From Sphingomonas sp. Leaf33 (lineage in GTDB: Bacteria; Pseudomonadota; Alphaproteobacteria; Sphingomonadales; Sphingomonadaceae), in assembly GCF_001421785.1 (NCBI RefSeq), contig NZ_LMLB01000001.1, positions 1,749,403 to 1,813,402 of the forward strand: a stretch of DNA of 64,000 nt, in the 5' to 3' direction. A program made the position numbers and the translations under genes. The notes under the pieces were generated by a model. That model made no database searches, was not told the DNA's origin, and saw only the letters and a program-made list of their open reading frames with translations. Of this stretch, positions 46,541 through 59,488 are shown in pieces; positions within the stretch are counted from its first letter, which is position 1; the number at the start of each line of letters is the position of its first letter.

Positions 46541-48019
46541 TCAGCGCTCGAAAGCGTCGCGGATGAAGCGGTCGAGCAACCGGACGCCGTAGCCGGTCGC
46601 GCCCTTGGCGTAGTTGGTGCCGTCCTTGTCCGACCAGACCATGCCCGCAATGTCGAGGTGCGCCCATTTGACCCCATCGTCGACGAAGCGCTTCAGGAAC
46701 TGCGCGGCCGTGATCGATCCGGCGCCACGGGGGCCGACGTTCTTCATGTCGGCGATCGGACTGTCGATCAGCTTGTCGTAGGCATCGGCCAGCGGGAAGC
46801 GCCACAGCTTGTCGCCCGACGCCAGGCTGGCGGACAGCAGTTGCCCGGCCAGATCCTCGTCGTTGGCGAACAAGCCGCCATATTCATTGCCCAGGCTGAC
46901 GATCATCGCGCCGGTCAGCGTGGCCAGATCGACGATGGTCGCCGGCTTGTGCGCCTGCTGGACCCAGGTGATCGCGTCGCACAGCACTAAGCGCCCTTCC
47001 GCATCGGTGTTGATGACCTCGATCGTCTGGCCCGACATCGACGTCACGACGTCACCGGGGCGCTGGGCATTGCCGTCGGGCATGTTCTCGACCAGCCCCA
47101 TGACGCCGATGACGTTCGCCTTCGCCTTGCGGGTGGCGAGCGCCTTCATTGCACCCGCGACGGCGCCGGCGCCGCCCATGTCCCACTTCATGTCCTCCAT
47201 GCCGCCGGCCGGCTTGATCGAGATGCCGCCGGTATCGAACGTCACGCCCTTCCCGACCAGCGCCACGGTCGGCGCGCCCTCGCCACCGCCGGTCCATTTG
47301 AGCACCAGCAACCGCGCCTCGCGCCGCGACCCCTGGCTGACGCCGAGCAGTGCGCCCATGCCGTGGTCGCGCATCTGCGCTTCGTCGAGAACGTCGATCT
47401 CCAGCCCCAGACCGTCGACCGCCTGCGTCACGCGCTCGACGAAGCTCTCGGGATACAGGATATTGGCGGGCTCGGCGACCAGCGTGCGGGTCAGTTCCAT
47501 GCCCTGCGTCACTGCATCGACCGCGGCGAAGCTGGTGTCGGTGTCGCCCGGCGCGCCGACGATCGTCAGCGACGTAAGGCTCGGCTTCTGTTTGGCGGTC
47601 AGCTTTGTGCGGTATACGTCATGCCGCCAGCCGCGCTGCGTGGCGGTCGCCGCGAGGCCGGCGATGGCCTGCGCGGTCGGCGGCGTGTCGAGGCTCGACA
47701 GATCGATCGCGACCGTTGTCGTGCCGCCGACAAGATAGCGCGCGATCAACGCTCCGCCCGCCTTGTCCCAGTCGCGATCGGCCCCGGCGCCGATGCCCAG
47801 CAGGGCGACGCGCCGCACGCCGTTTTCGCCAGTGACGACATATTCCGCGATCGCACCGGCATCGCCATCGAACTTCGTCGCTGCCGCGCCGCCCAGGACC
47901 AGCGCACGCCCGGCGTCGTCCAGGCTGGTCAGCCGCGCTCGGCCCACGCCGTCCTTTTCGACCGGCAGGACGACGACGTCGGCATCGTCGGGAGCGGAGG
48001 CGGCAAAGGTCACGTGCAT
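46541..48019 (-). CDS. pepA: Leucyl aminopeptidase (M17)
   Basis: 492 residues. The C-terminal catalytic domain contains VGKGVTFDTGGISIKPAGGME, with the metal-binding Lys and Asp, and NTDAEGRLVL, the M17 signature. The N-terminal domain is a smaller alpha/beta unit. PepA removes N-terminal residues; in E. coli it also binds DNA at carAB and in recombination. It is divergent from lptD with 153 bases between. Confidence 0.96.
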   Translation of the reverse strand: MHVTFAASAPDDADVVVLPVEKDGVGRARLTSLDDAGRALVLGGAAATKFDGDAGAIAEYVVTGENGVRRVALLGIGAGADRDWDKAGGALIARYLVGGTTTVAIDLSSLDTPPTAQAIAGLAATATQRGWRHDVYRTKLTAKQKPSLTSLTIVGAPGDTDTSFAAVDAVTQGMELTRTLVAEPANILYPESFVERVTQAVDGLGLEIDVLDEAQMRDHGMGALLGVSQGSRREARLLVLKWTGGGEGAPTVALVGKGVTFDTGGISIKPAGGMEDMKWDMGGAGAVAGAMKALATRKAKANVIGVMGLVENMPDGNAQRPGDVVTSMSGQTIEVINTDAEGRLVLCDAITWVQQAHKPATIVDLATLTGAMIVSLGNEYGGLFANDEDLAGQLLSASLASGDKLWRFPLADAYDKLIDSPIADMKNVGPRGAGSITAAQFLKRFVDDGVKWAHLDIAGMVWSDKDGTNYAKGATGYGVRLLDRFIRDAFER

Positions 48020-48172
48020 TCGAAAGTGTCCGGGATATTGTGATCGATACCGTGCTATCTAGGCACGGCCGGCATGTTTCGCAAAGCATCGCAGGGCGAT
48101 TGCGGGCGACGCCAAGCGATGCGATAGGGCGCGAGACTGGGCCGAGGGCGGCCGTGTGGAGACTGGAATTTC

Positions 48173-50413
48173 GTGAAGCGTCCCGCCCTGCTCTCGACCG
48201 GTGCCCTGGCGTTCGCACTATCTGCGTTCCCGGCCGGTGCGCAGGACTTGCAGGACCGCGTCGTATCAGCGCCGCCGCCGTCCGAAACAGCGCTCCCCGC
48301 ATCCGACGACCAGGTCCAGTTCAGTGCCGACACGCTGGAATACCAGTTCGAGGACGACGTCGTCACGGCGAAGGGCGATGTGCGGATGTTTCGCCAGGCC
48401 GACCGGCTGCGGGCCGACACCGTCACGTGGAACCGCAAGACCGGCCAGGTCATCGCGAACGGCAACATCGCCGTCACCAATCCCGGCGGCGACGTGGCCT
48501 ATGGCGACCGTATCGAACTGACCGATTCGCTGAAGGACGGCGTGATCGAGAACATGCTGGTCGTCCTGGAACAGGGCGGTCGCATCGCGGCCCGGCGCGG
48601 CAGCCGCGAGGACGGGGGCGTGATCGTGGTCGAAGATGCCGCCTACACGCCCTGTTCGGTCACCAACAGCGCCGGCTGCCCCCAGGAACCGGTCTGGAAG
48701 ATCACCGCGGTCCGCGTGGTCTACGATCCGGATGCCGGGCGTATCAAATACAAGGGCGCGCGACTGTCGCTGTTCGGCCTCCCGACCATCCCACTGCCGA
48801 CATTCTCGCATCCGATCGGTGGTCGCCCGGCAAGCGGGCTGTTGCTGCCCGACATCCGCCTGGGCCGCGTCAACGGATTGGAGATCGGCCTCCCCTATCT
48901 CTTCAAGATCGACCAAAGCCGTGACCTGATCGTCACGCCGCGGATATTCACCGCCACCGTGCCGATGCTGTCGGCCGAGTATCGCGAGTTGAACAGCCTG
49001 GGTGCGTTCCGCATCGCCGGCTGGGCTACGTCGAGCCGGCGGAGTGACGATCCCGGCATTTCCGGTGTCACGGGAACGTCCGAATATGCGTTCCGCGGCT
49101 ATCTCGACAGTTCGGGCCGATTGCAGCTGAGCCCGAACTGGAGCGTCAGCGAATCGATCCGCCTGGTCACGGACAAGACCTTCCTGCGCCGCTACGACAT
49201 CTCGCGTGACGATCGCCTGCGCTCGACCGTGCGAGTCGAGCGTATCGACCCCGATAGCTACTTCTCAATCGCCGGATGGTCGACGCAGACGATGCGGCTG
49301 ACCGAGAACCAGAGCCTGCAGCCGATCGCGCTGCCCGAGATCGACTATCGCCGACGCATCGGCGGGCTGTTCGGTGGACAGGCGCTGCTGCAACTCAATA
49401 CGCTGGCGCTGACCCGGCCCGAGGGCCAGGATACGCAGCGTGCGTTCGCCTCGCTGCGCTGGGATCTGCGGCGTCTGACGCGATGGGGCCAGGAAGTTAC
49501 GTTCACCGCGTTCGCCAGGGGTGACCTGTACAACACCCGCGACGTGCTGGCGACGACGGTTGCCAGCTACCGCGGCGAGGAAGGCTTCTCGACCCGCGCG
49601 ATCGGTGCACTCGCCGTCGATGTGCGATGGCCGCTGATCGGGAATTTCCTGGGCGGAACGCAACGGCTCACGCCCCGCGCGCAGATCGTCGCCAGCCCGA
49701 AGATCGCGAACCTGTCGATCCCGAACGAGGATGCGCGGGCGGTCGAACTGGAGGATTCGAACCTCTTCGCGCTCAACCGCTTCCCCGGCTACGACCGATT
49801 CGAGGATACCGCCCGGATCACCTATGGCGCCGACTACGCGCTCGACCTGCCGGGCCTGTCGGTGGAAGCGAACATCGGCCAGAGCTATCGCCTGTCGCAG
49901 CGCCCCTCGATCCTGCCCGATGGCACCGGGCTGTCGGATCGCTTCTCCGACTATATCGGCCGCACGACCGTTCGTTTCCGCGATTTCGTGTCGCTGATCC
50001 ATCGTTACCGGGTCGACAAGGACGGATTCGCGGTCCGACGCAACGAGGTCGATGCGACGATCGGCACCCGCTCTACCTACGCCTTGCTCGGATACCTTCG
50101 CCTCAACCGCAATATCGACGCGTCGCTGGAGGATCTGCAAGATCGCGAGGAGGCGCGTGTCGGCGGTCGCGTGCAGGTGGCGCGCTTCTGGTCGGTGTTC
50201 GGATCAGCGACGATGGACCTGACCGATCGCGCCGAGGACCCGTTGTCGCAGTCGGATGGCTTCGACCCCGTGCGGCACCGGCTGGGCGTGACGTACGAAG
50301 ACGATTGCCTCAGGCTTGGCGTTACGTGGCGGCGCGACTATCAGGATCGCGGCGATGCGCGGCGAGGCAACAGTTACCTCCTGACGTTGTCGTTCAAGAA
50401 TTTGGGACGCTGA
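48173..50413 (+). CDS. lptD: LPS-assembly protein LptD
   Basis: 746 residues. Signal peptide ends near AGAQ. The N-terminal OstA beta-jellyroll domain (VQFSADTLEYQFEDDVVTAKGDV) and the C-terminal barrel (LRLGVTWRRDYQDRGDARRG) are both recognisable. Cys pairs are present in TPCSVTNSAGC and near the C-terminus (EDDC), which could form the inter-domain disulphides needed for function. LptD inserts LPS or a similar glycolipid in the outer membrane. In this genome no lpx genes are seen at the usual place, which raises the question of its cargo. Operon: lptD-surA-pdxA-rsmA. Confidence 0.92.
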   Translation: MKRPALLSTGALAFALSAFPAGAQDLQDRVVSAPPPSETALPASDDQVQFSADTLEYQFEDDVVTAKGDVRMFRQADRLRADTVTWNRKTGQVIANGNIAVTNPGGDVAYGDRIELTDSLKDGVIENMLVVLEQGGRIAARRGSREDGGVIVVEDAAYTPCSVTNSAGCPQEPVWKITAVRVVYDPDAGRIKYKGARLSLFGLPTIPLPTFSHPIGGRPASGLLLPDIRLGRVNGLEIGLPYLFKIDQSRDLIVTPRIFTATVPMLSAEYRELNSLGAFRIAGWATSSRRSDDPGISGVTGTSEYAFRGYLDSSGRLQLSPNWSVSESIRLVTDKTFLRRYDISRDDRLRSTVRVERIDPDSYFSIAGWSTQTMRLTENQSLQPIALPEIDYRRRIGGLFGGQALLQLNTLALTRPEGQDTQRAFASLRWDLRRLTRWGQEVTFTAFARGDLYNTRDVLATTVASYRGEEGFSTRAIGALAVDVRWPLIGNFLGGTQRLTPRAQIVASPKIANLSIPNEDARAVELEDSNLFALNRFPGYDRFEDTARITYGADYALDLPGLSVEANIGQSYRLSQRPSILPDGTGLSDRFSDYIGRTTVRFRDFVSLIHRYRVDKDGFAVRRNEVDATIGTRSTYALLGYLRLNRNIDASLEDLQDREEARVGGRVQVARFWSVFGSATMDLTDRAEDPLSQSDGFDPVRHRLGVTYEDDCLRLGVTWRRDYQDRGDARRGNSYLLTLSFKNLGR

Positions 50414-50508
50414 TTCTCGCGTAAGCCACGGTTCAGCCGGAATTGGTGTATAGCGAGCCTTCTACATTCGCGCCTGTGGGTGCATGACGGGATAGCAGAA
50501 ACGACGTG

Positions 50509-51888
50509 ATGAAGGTTTCTCACCTGGCGCGGCTCCGCCGCCCGGCCGCGCAGATCGCGGTACTGATGACGACGGTCGCAGCCGGCACGCTGGCAGCGCA
50601 GACGGTTCCGGATGCTCAGGTCCCCTCGACCGGGCTGAACCTGCCGCAGAACCTGCAGATATTCGGCAAGGCAGATCCCAACGTCCGCAAGCCGACGGCG
50701 ATCGTCAACGGCGCGGTGCTGACCGGCACCGATGTCGATCAGCGCATGGCGATGACGATCGGCCTGAGCGAGATCCAGAATGGCCGCAAGGTCAATCTGC
50801 CCGCCGATCAGGTCGATCAGGTCAAGCTGCAGATGCTGCGCGAACTGGTCGACGATACGCTGAAGGTGCAGGAGGCCAAGGCCAACGACATCACCATTCC
50901 GCAGGCGCAGATCGAGACGAGCTACGCCCGCGTGGCGCGCAATTTCAACAAGTCGCCGGACGAGCTGACGAAGCTGCTGCGCGGCATGGGATCGTCCGAC
51001 CGCGCGCTGAAGCGCCAGCTGGAGGGTGATCTCGCCTGGAACCGTCTGCTCAGCAAGAAGGTAACGCCGCAGGTCAACGTCAGCGAGGACGAAGCCAAGG
51101 CGATCCTCGCCCGTCTGGAAGCGTCGAAGGGCACCGAGGAATACCACCTCTCCGAAATCTTCCTGCGCGTGGATGCGTCGCGTCCGGCAGAGGAAGTGGT
51201 CGAAGCGAGCCGCAAGATGATCGAGCAGATGCGTGGTGGCTCACCGTTCGAATATTTCGCACGCAATTTTTCCGACGCCTCGACCAAGGCGGTCGGCGGC
51301 GATCTGGACTGGGTGCGCCTCGACGTGTTGCCCAAGGAATTGCAGACGGCGGCCACCGGCCTGCAGGTCGGTCAGATCGCCGGACCGATCGAGGTGCCGG
51401 GCGGCTATTCGATCCTGTACCTCGTCGACAAGCGTCAGGTGCTGACCGTCGATCCGCGTGACGCCAAGCTGTCGCTGCGCCAGCTTACCGTGAAATTCCC
51501 TGCCGGCATTAGCGAGGCGCAAGCCAATCAGCGCGGGTCGGTTGTGGCGTCCGCAGTGAAGCGGATCAACGGCTGCGGCAGCGTCGCCAAGATCGCCGAC
51601 GAGATCGGTGCCGAGGTCGTCGACAATGATTCGATCAGCGCGCGCGAGCTGCCGCCCGCGCTCCAGGAGGTCATCCTGAAGATGCAGATCGGCCAGTCGA
51701 CGCCGATCTTCGGCGATCCCAAGGAAGGCGTGCGCGCCTTCGTACTGTGCGGTCGCGACGATCCCAAGGCCGCGAACTTGCCGACGACCGAGCAGATCCA
51801 GGCGCGTCTGGAGGACCAGCGCGTCAATCTGCGGGCGCAGCGCATGTTGCGCGACCTTCGCCGCGACGCGGTCGTCGAGTATCGCTGA
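50509..51888 (+). CDS. surA: Periplasmic peptidyl-prolyl isomerase SurA
   Basis: 459 residues. Signal region AQIAVLMTTVAAGTLAAQT, an N-terminal SurA chaperone domain (AIVNGAVLTGTDVDQRMAM), a parvulin domain (about residues 210-310: EEYHLSEIFLRVDASRP and GGDLDWVRLDVLPKELQ), and a second degenerate repeat at the C-terminus. SurA helps outer-membrane proteins, LptD among them, to reach BAM. The ATG at 50509 is preferred over the GTG at 50506. The gene follows lptD after 95 bases. Confidence 0.93.
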   Translation: MKVSHLARLRRPAAQIAVLMTTVAAGTLAAQTVPDAQVPSTGLNLPQNLQIFGKADPNVRKPTAIVNGAVLTGTDVDQRMAMTIGLSEIQNGRKVNLPADQVDQVKLQMLRELVDDTLKVQEAKANDITIPQAQIETSYARVARNFNKSPDELTKLLRGMGSSDRALKRQLEGDLAWNRLLSKKVTPQVNVSEDEAKAILARLEASKGTEEYHLSEIFLRVDASRPAEEVVEASRKMIEQMRGGSPFEYFARNFSDASTKAVGGDLDWVRLDVLPKELQTAATGLQVGQIAGPIEVPGGYSILYLVDKRQVLTVDPRDAKLSLRQLTVKFPAGISEAQANQRGSVVASAVKRINGCGSVAKIADEIGAEVVDNDSISARELPPALQEVILKMQIGQSTPIFGDPKEGVRAFVLCGRDDPKAANLPTTEQIQARLEDQRVNLRAQRMLRDLRRDAVVEYR

Positions 51889-51889
51889 G

Positions 51890-52894
51890 GTGGTGGCGGG
51901 CGTTCGCCCCGCGCCGATCGCCGTATCGATGGGCGACCCGGCCGGCATCGGTCCGGAGACGATCGCCAATGCATGGGACGCGCGGGACAGCCATGTCCTG
52001 CCCGCCTTCTTCGCGATTGGCGACGTGCGCGCGATCAGTGCCGTCTGGTCGGGACCGGTTGCTCGTATTGCTGCGCCGGGCGAGGCTGCTGCGGTCTTTG
52101 CCGACGCACTGCCGGTGCTGTCGGTATCCGACGCAGGCGAGATCACGCCGGGCGAGCCCGATGTCGATGGCGCGCGCTGTGCGATCGAATCGCTGGAAGT
52201 CGCGGTCGGGGTGACGCGATCGGGCGCTGCGTCGGCGCTGGTGACGGGGCCGGTGTCGAAAGCGGAGCTCTACCGCATCGGCTTTACCCATCCCGGCCAG
52301 ACCGAATTCGTCGCCGAACGCTGCGGCATCGCGCGTGAGAATGCGGTCATGATGCTCGCCGGCCCGACGCTGCGGGTGGTGCCGATCACGACGCATGTCG
52401 CGTTGGCCGAGGTGCCCGGCCTCATCACGATCGAGCTGGTGCTGGCCAAGGCGCGCGCCACGGTCCGCGGCCTGCAGCGCAATTTCGGGATCGAGCGGCC
52501 GCGGCTCGCCTTCGCCGGGCTCAATCCACACGCCGGCGAATCGGGCGCGATCGGACGCGAGGAGATCGACGTGCTCGAACCCGCCATCGCGCAGCTGGTC
52601 GAAGAGGGCATCGACGCGGTCGGGCCGATCGCCGCCGACAGCATGTTCCACGCCCGCGCCCGCGCGCGATACGACGCGGCGATGTGCCTCTATCACGACC
52701 AGGCGCTGATCCCGCTGAAGGCGCTGCATTTCGACGAGGGCGTCAACATGACGCTCGGCCTGCCGATCGTCCGCACCTCGCCGGACCACGGCACCGCCTT
52801 CGGCATCGCAGGCAAGGGGCTTGCCGAAGCCGGAGCGACGATCGCGGCGATCCGACTGGCCGGCGAGGCCGCGGCCCGCCGCCTCGAATCGTGA
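51890..52894 (+). CDS. pdxA: 4-hydroxythreonine-4-phosphate dehydrogenase
   Basis: 334 residues. Family blocks: [14 protein letters not shown], the metal His in [22 protein letters not shown] and [12 protein letters not shown]. It oxidises 4-phosphohydroxy-L-threonine in vitamin B6 biosynthesis. The start is a GTG at 51890 or 51893, one base after surA. The last four bases overlap rsmA (GTGA). Confidence 0.95.
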   Translation: MVAGVRPAPIAVSMGDPAGIGPETIANAWDARDSHVLPAFFAIGDVRAISAVWSGPVARIAAPGEAAAVFADALPVLSVSDAGEITPGEPDVDGARCAIESLEVAVGVTRSGAASALVTGPVSKAELYRIGFTHPGQTEFVAERCGIARENAVMMLAGPTLRVVPITTHVALAEVPGLITIELVLAKARATVRGLQRNFGIERPRLAFAGLNPHAGESGAIGREEIDVLEPAIAQLVEEGIDAVGPIAADSMFHARARARYDAAMCLYHDQALIPLKALHFDEGVNMTLGLPIVRTSPDHGTAFGIAGKGLAEAGATIAAIRLAGEAAARRLES

Positions 52895-53712
52895 CGACAC
52901 CTGCCCTGCCCCCGCTGCGCGACGTCGTCGCGCGCCACGGCCTTGCTGCGTCGAAGGCGCTGGGACAGAACTTCCTGTTCGACGGCCAGCTGCTCGCGCG
53001 GATCGCCGCCGTTCCCGGCGACCTGACCGATGCCGAGGTGCTGGAGATCGGTCCGGGCCCGGGCGGCCTGACCCGCGCGCTGCTGGCAGCCGGCGCCCGC
53101 GTGACCGCGATCGAGCGCGACCGACGCTGCATCCCGGCACTCGCCGAACTGGAGGCGGCCTATCCCGGCAAGCTGGCAGTCGTCGAGGGCGACGCCATGG
53201 CGATCGATCACCGCAGCCTGTTTACCAGCCGGCCGCATATTGTCGCCAACCTGCCCTATAACATCGGTACGCCGCTGTTGGTCGGCTGGCTGACGGCGGA
53301 CTGGGAGCCGTGGTGGGCCAGCCTGACGCTGATGTTCCAGAAGGAGGTCGCCGAGCGGATCGTGGCGCCGGTCGACAGCGATCATTACGGTCGGCTGGCG
53401 GTGCTGAGCAAGTGGCGATCGACCGCGCGGATCGCGATGCCGGTCCACCGATCGGCCTTCACGCCGCCGCCGAAAGTCATGTCGGCGGTCGTCCATATCG
53501 TGCCAACGCGAGCACCCGATGGCGTCCGGACCGCTACGCTCGAGCGACTGACGGCGGCGGCGTTCGGTCAGCGCCGCAAGATGCTGCGGCAAAGCCTGAA
53601 GTCGGTGCCCGGTGCCCTCGAAGCACTGGAGCAGGTCGGGATCGATCCTGCCCGGCGCGCCGAGACGGTCAGCGTCGCCGAGTTCGTCGCCGTCGCGCGC
53701 CTGCTCGGTTAG
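52891..53712 (+). CDS. rsmA: 16S rRNA (adenine1518/1519-N6)-dimethyltransferase
   Basis: 273 residues. [24 protein letters not shown] (SAM) and [11 protein letters not shown] (catalytic NLPY) show KsgA. It dimethylates two adjacent adenines in the 3' hairpin of 16S rRNA late in small-subunit assembly. The GTG at 52891 overlaps pdxA, and the 3' end overlaps the convergent TPR gene by four bases. Confidence 0.97.
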   Translation: MTTPALPPLRDVVARHGLAASKALGQNFLFDGQLLARIAAVPGDLTDAEVLEIGPGPGGLTRALLAAGARVTAIERDRRCIPALAELEAAYPGKLAVVEGDAMAIDHRSLFTSRPHIVANLPYNIGTPLLVGWLTADWEPWWASLTLMFQKEVAERIVAPVDSDHYGRLAVLSKWRSTARIAMPVHRSAFTPPPKVMSAVVHIVPTRAPDGVRTATLERLTAAAFGQRRKMLRQSLKSVPGALEALEQVGIDPARRAETVSVAEFVAVARLLG

Positions 53713-54230
53713 TTCTTCGCCTCCGGCACCTTGGTCGCATCCTGCTTGGCGACCTGCGCCGTCGCCGACACGACCGGCGGGCCCTTCGCGATCACCGCCG
53801 ACAACTGGGTGCTCTCCGCACATGGCTTCGCGGCGCAGAGCTTCTGGATCTTGGCGAGGTTCTCCTTCGCCTTTTCGACCGCGCCCTTCTGGACCATCGC
53901 CTCGCCCTGCCCCTTGAGCGCGGCGACGTCGTTGGGTTCGAGCAGCAGTGCCTCACGATACAGGCGGATCGCCTTACCGGGCAGGTTCTGCGCGCGAGCG
54001 ATCTCGGCGAGCAACAGGAAGCCGGGGCGGTTGCGCGGATCGACGACTAGTGCGGTTTCGACCATGTCGGTCGCCCCGGCCAGGTTCCCGGCCGCCTTCA
54101 GCGCGCGACCTTTCTCGAGCAGCGCAGCAGAGCGCGGGTCGATCTGGTCGTCGCGGCGCTGGCCGTGGAGCGAGGTGGACAGCGACACGAGGGTCAGGCC
54201 CACCGCCGCCGCGACCGAAAGATACCGCAT
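53709..54230 (-). CDS. TPR-repeat periplasmic protein
   Basis: 173 residues. Signal peptide [20 protein letters not shown], then three TPR-like units (about residues 30-130), with [21 protein letters not shown], then [21 protein letters not shown] and [17 protein letters not shown], followed by a low-complexity tail with two Cys (KLCAAKPC). Such proteins bind partners in envelope assembly; the partner is unknown. ATG at 54230 lies behind GGGAGAGTG. It follows rsmB by 35 bases on the same strand. Confidence 0.8.
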   Translation of the reverse strand: MRYLSVAAAVGLTLVSLSTSLHGQRRDDQIDPRSAALLEKGRALKAAGNLAGATDMVETALVVDPRNRPGFLLLAEIARAQNLPGKAIRLYREALLLEPNDVAALKGQGEAMVQKGAVEKAKENLAKIQKLCAAKPCAESTQLSAVIAKGPPVVSATAQVAKQDATKVPEAKN

Positions 54231-54265
54231 CACTCTCTCCCACCCGATCATCGCGGGCAAAACTA

Positions 54266-55444
54266 TCACGCAGCCCTGAGGCGTGCGACAAAAAAGCCGT
54301 CGGTCCCGTCGCTGGCCGGCGTCAGCCGCGCGCCCGCACCGTGCGGCGTGCCGACCTCCGGCGCCTCCGCCACCCAGCCCGGATGGCGGGCAAGGAACGC
54401 GTCGACCTGTGCGCGACCTTCGGCGTCGAGCAGTGAACAGACGATGTATGTGATCGATCCGCTGGGCTGCACCAGCGTCGCGCCGAGATCGAGCAACCGC
54501 GCCTGCGTCGCGACCAGCCTTTCAAGCCGCGGCGATGTCAGCCGCCAGCGCGCTTCGGGATTACGCCGCCACGTGCCGGTCCCCGAACACGGCGCGTCGA
54601 TCAGCACGACGTCGGCGGCGGCCTGCAAATTCGCCAGCGCCTGCGCTTCCTGGCCGGGATCGAGCAGTCGCGTTTCGACGATCGTGATGCCCGCCCGATC
54701 GGCACGTGGCTGGAGCCGCTGGAGCCGCGCGCGGTCGGTGTCGGTCGCGACGATGCGTCCGTCATTCGCCATCAGCGCGGCAAGGGCCAGCGTCTTGCCG
54801 CCTGCCCCGGCGCACAGGTCGATGACGGTCATGCCCGGCTTTGCGTGCGCGGCGGTGGCGACGATCTGACTGCCTCCGTCCTGCACTTCGATTAGCCCGC
54901 CGGTAAAGGCGTCGGACCGCTCGACGGCGGTGTCGGCCGGCAGGCGCAGGCCGCTGTCGGTCCCGGCGATAGGCTCCGCCCCTTCGAACAGCGCAACCGC
55001 ATCGTCGCGCGAGCCCATCAACGCGTTCACGCGAATATCGAGCGGCGCGCGGTCGAGCAGCGCGGCCAGTTGCAAGCGGTCGAGCCCCGACCGCTTCAGC
55101 GCATCGACCAGCCATGCCGGAGCGACGCCGGCGAGAGCGGCGGGCTCCTTCGCGTCGATCGGTGCCGGGCCATGCGCGCTGCCGTCAAAGGTTTCGGCGA
55201 GCTCCGGAAGGTCCCTAACGAGAGCGATCATCGCGGCCCGGCCGCTGACGGGACGCTCGCCGACGCTGCGGATGGCGTCGTAGACGAGCGCGCGGACCGC
55301 GCGGCGGTCCTTGGACCCGGCGTAGCGGCGCTGCGCGAAATAGCGGGCGATCAATGTATCGGCCGCGGGACCGCCGTCACGCGCGGCGACGATGATCGCG
55401 TCGAGCAGCTCGATCGCGGCCTGGGTGCGGGCGGCGGGGGTCAC
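54266..55444 (-). CDS. rsmB: 16S rRNA (cytosine967-C5)-methyltransferase
   Basis: 392 residues. An N-terminal NusB-like RNA-binding domain is followed by the RFM methyltransferase, with VIDLCAGAGGKTLALAAL (SAM), DAPCSGTGTWRRNPEARW (motif IV Cys) and YIVCSLLDAEG (motif VI catalytic Cys). It is assigned to RsmB by length and NusB domain, although RsmF-like paralogues exist. The start is a GTG at 55444, since no ATG precedes the NusB domain. Confidence 0.9.
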   Translation of the reverse strand: MTPAARTQAAIELLDAIIVAARDGGPAADTLIARYFAQRRYAGSKDRRAVRALVYDAIRSVGERPVSGRAAMIALVRDLPELAETFDGSAHGPAPIDAKEPAALAGVAPAWLVDALKRSGLDRLQLAALLDRAPLDIRVNALMGSRDDAVALFEGAEPIAGTDSGLRLPADTAVERSDAFTGGLIEVQDGGSQIVATAAHAKPGMTVIDLCAGAGGKTLALAALMANDGRIVATDTDRARLQRLQPRADRAGITIVETRLLDPGQEAQALANLQAAADVVLIDAPCSGTGTWRRNPEARWRLTSPRLERLVATQARLLDLGATLVQPSGSITYIVCSLLDAEGRAQVDAFLARHPGWVAEAPEVGTPHGAGARLTPASDGTDGFFVARLRAA

Positions 55445-55668
55445 GCTGCGACACTCCGAACTTCACGAAGCTCACCCATATGCGCATTTTTCGCGGGGCG
55501 AGAGATTTGGAGAATTTCGGCCGTGGCGGCGTGCAGATTGGTCATGCCTCCGCGTGGAGCAAATCGTTTCCAACTTGGCCAGCGGTTTGTTTGGTACGGC
55601 TGCCATGATCGCCGGACCTCCGCCTGCGACAACGCGTGCTCGCGCCTTTGCAGGGGCAGCGTGATGCC
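55445..55668 (-). other. 224 bp between guaB and rsmB, AT-richer than its surroundings
   Basis: The gap probably holds the end of the guaB transcript and the promoter of rsmB. A 34-codon frame (55545-55441) overlaps the rsmB start by GTGA but has low GC3. No hairpin with a T run is seen. I could not identify anything else. Confidence 0.35.
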
Positions 55669-58009
<2,341 letters not shown>

Positions 58010-58061
58010 GGGCAGCGCTTATGCTACCTCATGGGCTTCAACGGGAGTGGGAATCGCCGAC

Positions 58062-59039
58062 ATGGAACTGACCATCGCCGCCCTGGTCGCGCTGCTGATC
58101 GTCGTCTTTTACCTGTTCGCGTCGATCAAGATCGTGCGGCAGGGGTATCAGTACACGATCGAGCATTTCGGCCGCTACACAACCACGGCCTCGCCGGGGT
58201 TCAATTTCTACCCCGCCTTCTTCTACCGCGTCGGGCGCCGCGTGAACATGATGGAGCAGGTGATCGATATCCCTGGGCAGGAGATCATCACCAAGGACAA
58301 TGCGATCGTCTCGACCGACGGCGTCGTGTTCTTCCAGGTGCTCGACGCGCCCAAGGCCGCGTACGAAGTGTCCGACCTTTACGTCGCACTGCTTCAGCTG
58401 ACGACGACCAACCTGCGCACCGTGATGGGCAGCATGGACCTGGACGAGACGCTGTCGAAGCGCGACGAGATCAACGCGCGGCTGTTGTCGGTGGTCGATC
58501 ATGCGACGGTGCCGTGGGGCGTGAAGATCACGCGCGTCGAGATCAAGGACATCCGCCCGCCCGCCGACATCGTCAGCGCGATGGGCCGGCAGATGAAGGC
58601 AGAGCGCGAGAAGCGCGCGAACATCCTGGAGGCCGAGGGCAGCAGAGCGTCCGAAATCCTGCGCGCCGAGGGGCAGAAGCAGGCGCGCATCCTGGAGGCC
58701 GAGGGGCGCCGCGAATCGGCCTATCGCGACGCGGAGGCGCGCGAGCGGGCGGCGGAGGCCGAGGCGAAGGCGACCCAGGTCGTGTCGGAAGCGATCGAGA
58801 ACGGCGGCACCCAGTCGCTCAATTACTTCATCGCGCAGAAATATGTCGAGGCGGTGGGCAAGTTCGCAACCAGCCCGAACGCGAAGACTATCCTGTTCCC
58901 GGTCGAGGCGACGCAGCTGATCGGCACGCTGGGCGGGATCGGCGAGCTGGCGAAGGCCGCGCTGGGTGAGAATGTCGCGGCGCAAGCGAAGCGTGAGTCT
59001 ACACCGTCCGTGCCGCGGGTTTCGGGGCCGCAGGAATGA
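58062..59039 (+). CDS. SPFH/Band 7 (QmcA/stomatin-like) protein
   Basis: 325 residues. One N-terminal membrane helix ([17 protein letters not shown]), then the SPFH domain ([25 protein letters not shown]) and a coiled coil (about residues 185-255: [18 protein letters not shown]). QmcA-type proteins form inner-membrane oligomers; the partner NfeD is next (4 bp overlap). The ATG at 58062 is preferred over upstream in-frame starts. Confidence 0.93.
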   Translation: MELTIAALVALLIVVFYLFASIKIVRQGYQYTIEHFGRYTTTASPGFNFYPAFFYRVGRRVNMMEQVIDIPGQEIITKDNAIVSTDGVVFFQVLDAPKAAYEVSDLYVALLQLTTTNLRTVMGSMDLDETLSKRDEINARLLSVVDHATVPWGVKITRVEIKDIRPPADIVSAMGRQMKAEREKRANILEAEGSRASEILRAEGQKQARILEAEGRRESAYRDAEARERAAEAEAKATQVVSEAIENGGTQSLNYFIAQKYVEAVGKFATSPNAKTILFPVEATQLIGTLGGIGELAKAALGENVAAQAKRESTPSVPRVSGPQE

Positions 59040-59488
59040 GCGTCACGCCCGGCCTGGTCTGGCTGGTCGCGGCGCTGCTGCTGGGCGGTGCGGAGTTGAT
59101 CGTGCCGGGCGTGTTCCTGGTCTTCCTCGCCTTTGCCGCGGCGGTCGTCGGGGTGTTCCTGCTGCTGTTCCCCGACCTGCCGCTATGGGGTCAGTTGCTG
59201 GGCTTTACCGCCTGGTCGGTGATCGCGGTTCTGGTGGGCAAGCGCTGGTATACCGACAACCGTCCCGACAGCAGCGACCCGTTGCTGAACGACCGCGTCG
59301 CGCGGCTGCTGGGCGAAGTGGTGACGGTCACCCAGGCGATCGACGGCGGGCGCGGGCGGGTGCGGGTCGGTGACGGCGAATGGATCGCCAGCGGACCGGA
59401 CGTCCCCGTCGGTGCGCGCGTGCGCGTCACCGGCGTGCGCGACACTGCGTTGATCGTCGAAGCTCTTTCCTTGCCGGAGACCCGTTGA
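59036..59488 (+). CDS. NfeD-family membrane protein
   Basis: 150 residues. Three or four membrane segments (about residues 5-80) are followed by a small OB fold ([22 protein letters not shown]). It is the short NfeD form without the ClpP-like protease domain. It pairs with the SPFH protein in membrane domains; its stop overlaps the start of the next gene by one base. Confidence 0.9.
   Translation: MSVTPGLVWLVAALLLGGAELIVPGVFLVFLAFAAAVVGVFLLLFPDLPLWGQLLGFTAWSVIAVLVGKRWYTDNRPDSSDPLLNDRVARLLGEVVTVTQAIDGGRGRVRVGDGEWIASGPDVPVGARVRVTGVRDTALIVEALSLPETR

Noticed and set aside
55441..55545. 34-codon minus-strand frame ending on the rsmB start (GTGA)
   Set aside because: About half of third positions are G or C, against more than 80 percent in neighbours, and the GGAGG is too close to its ATG. 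Kept only as a note.
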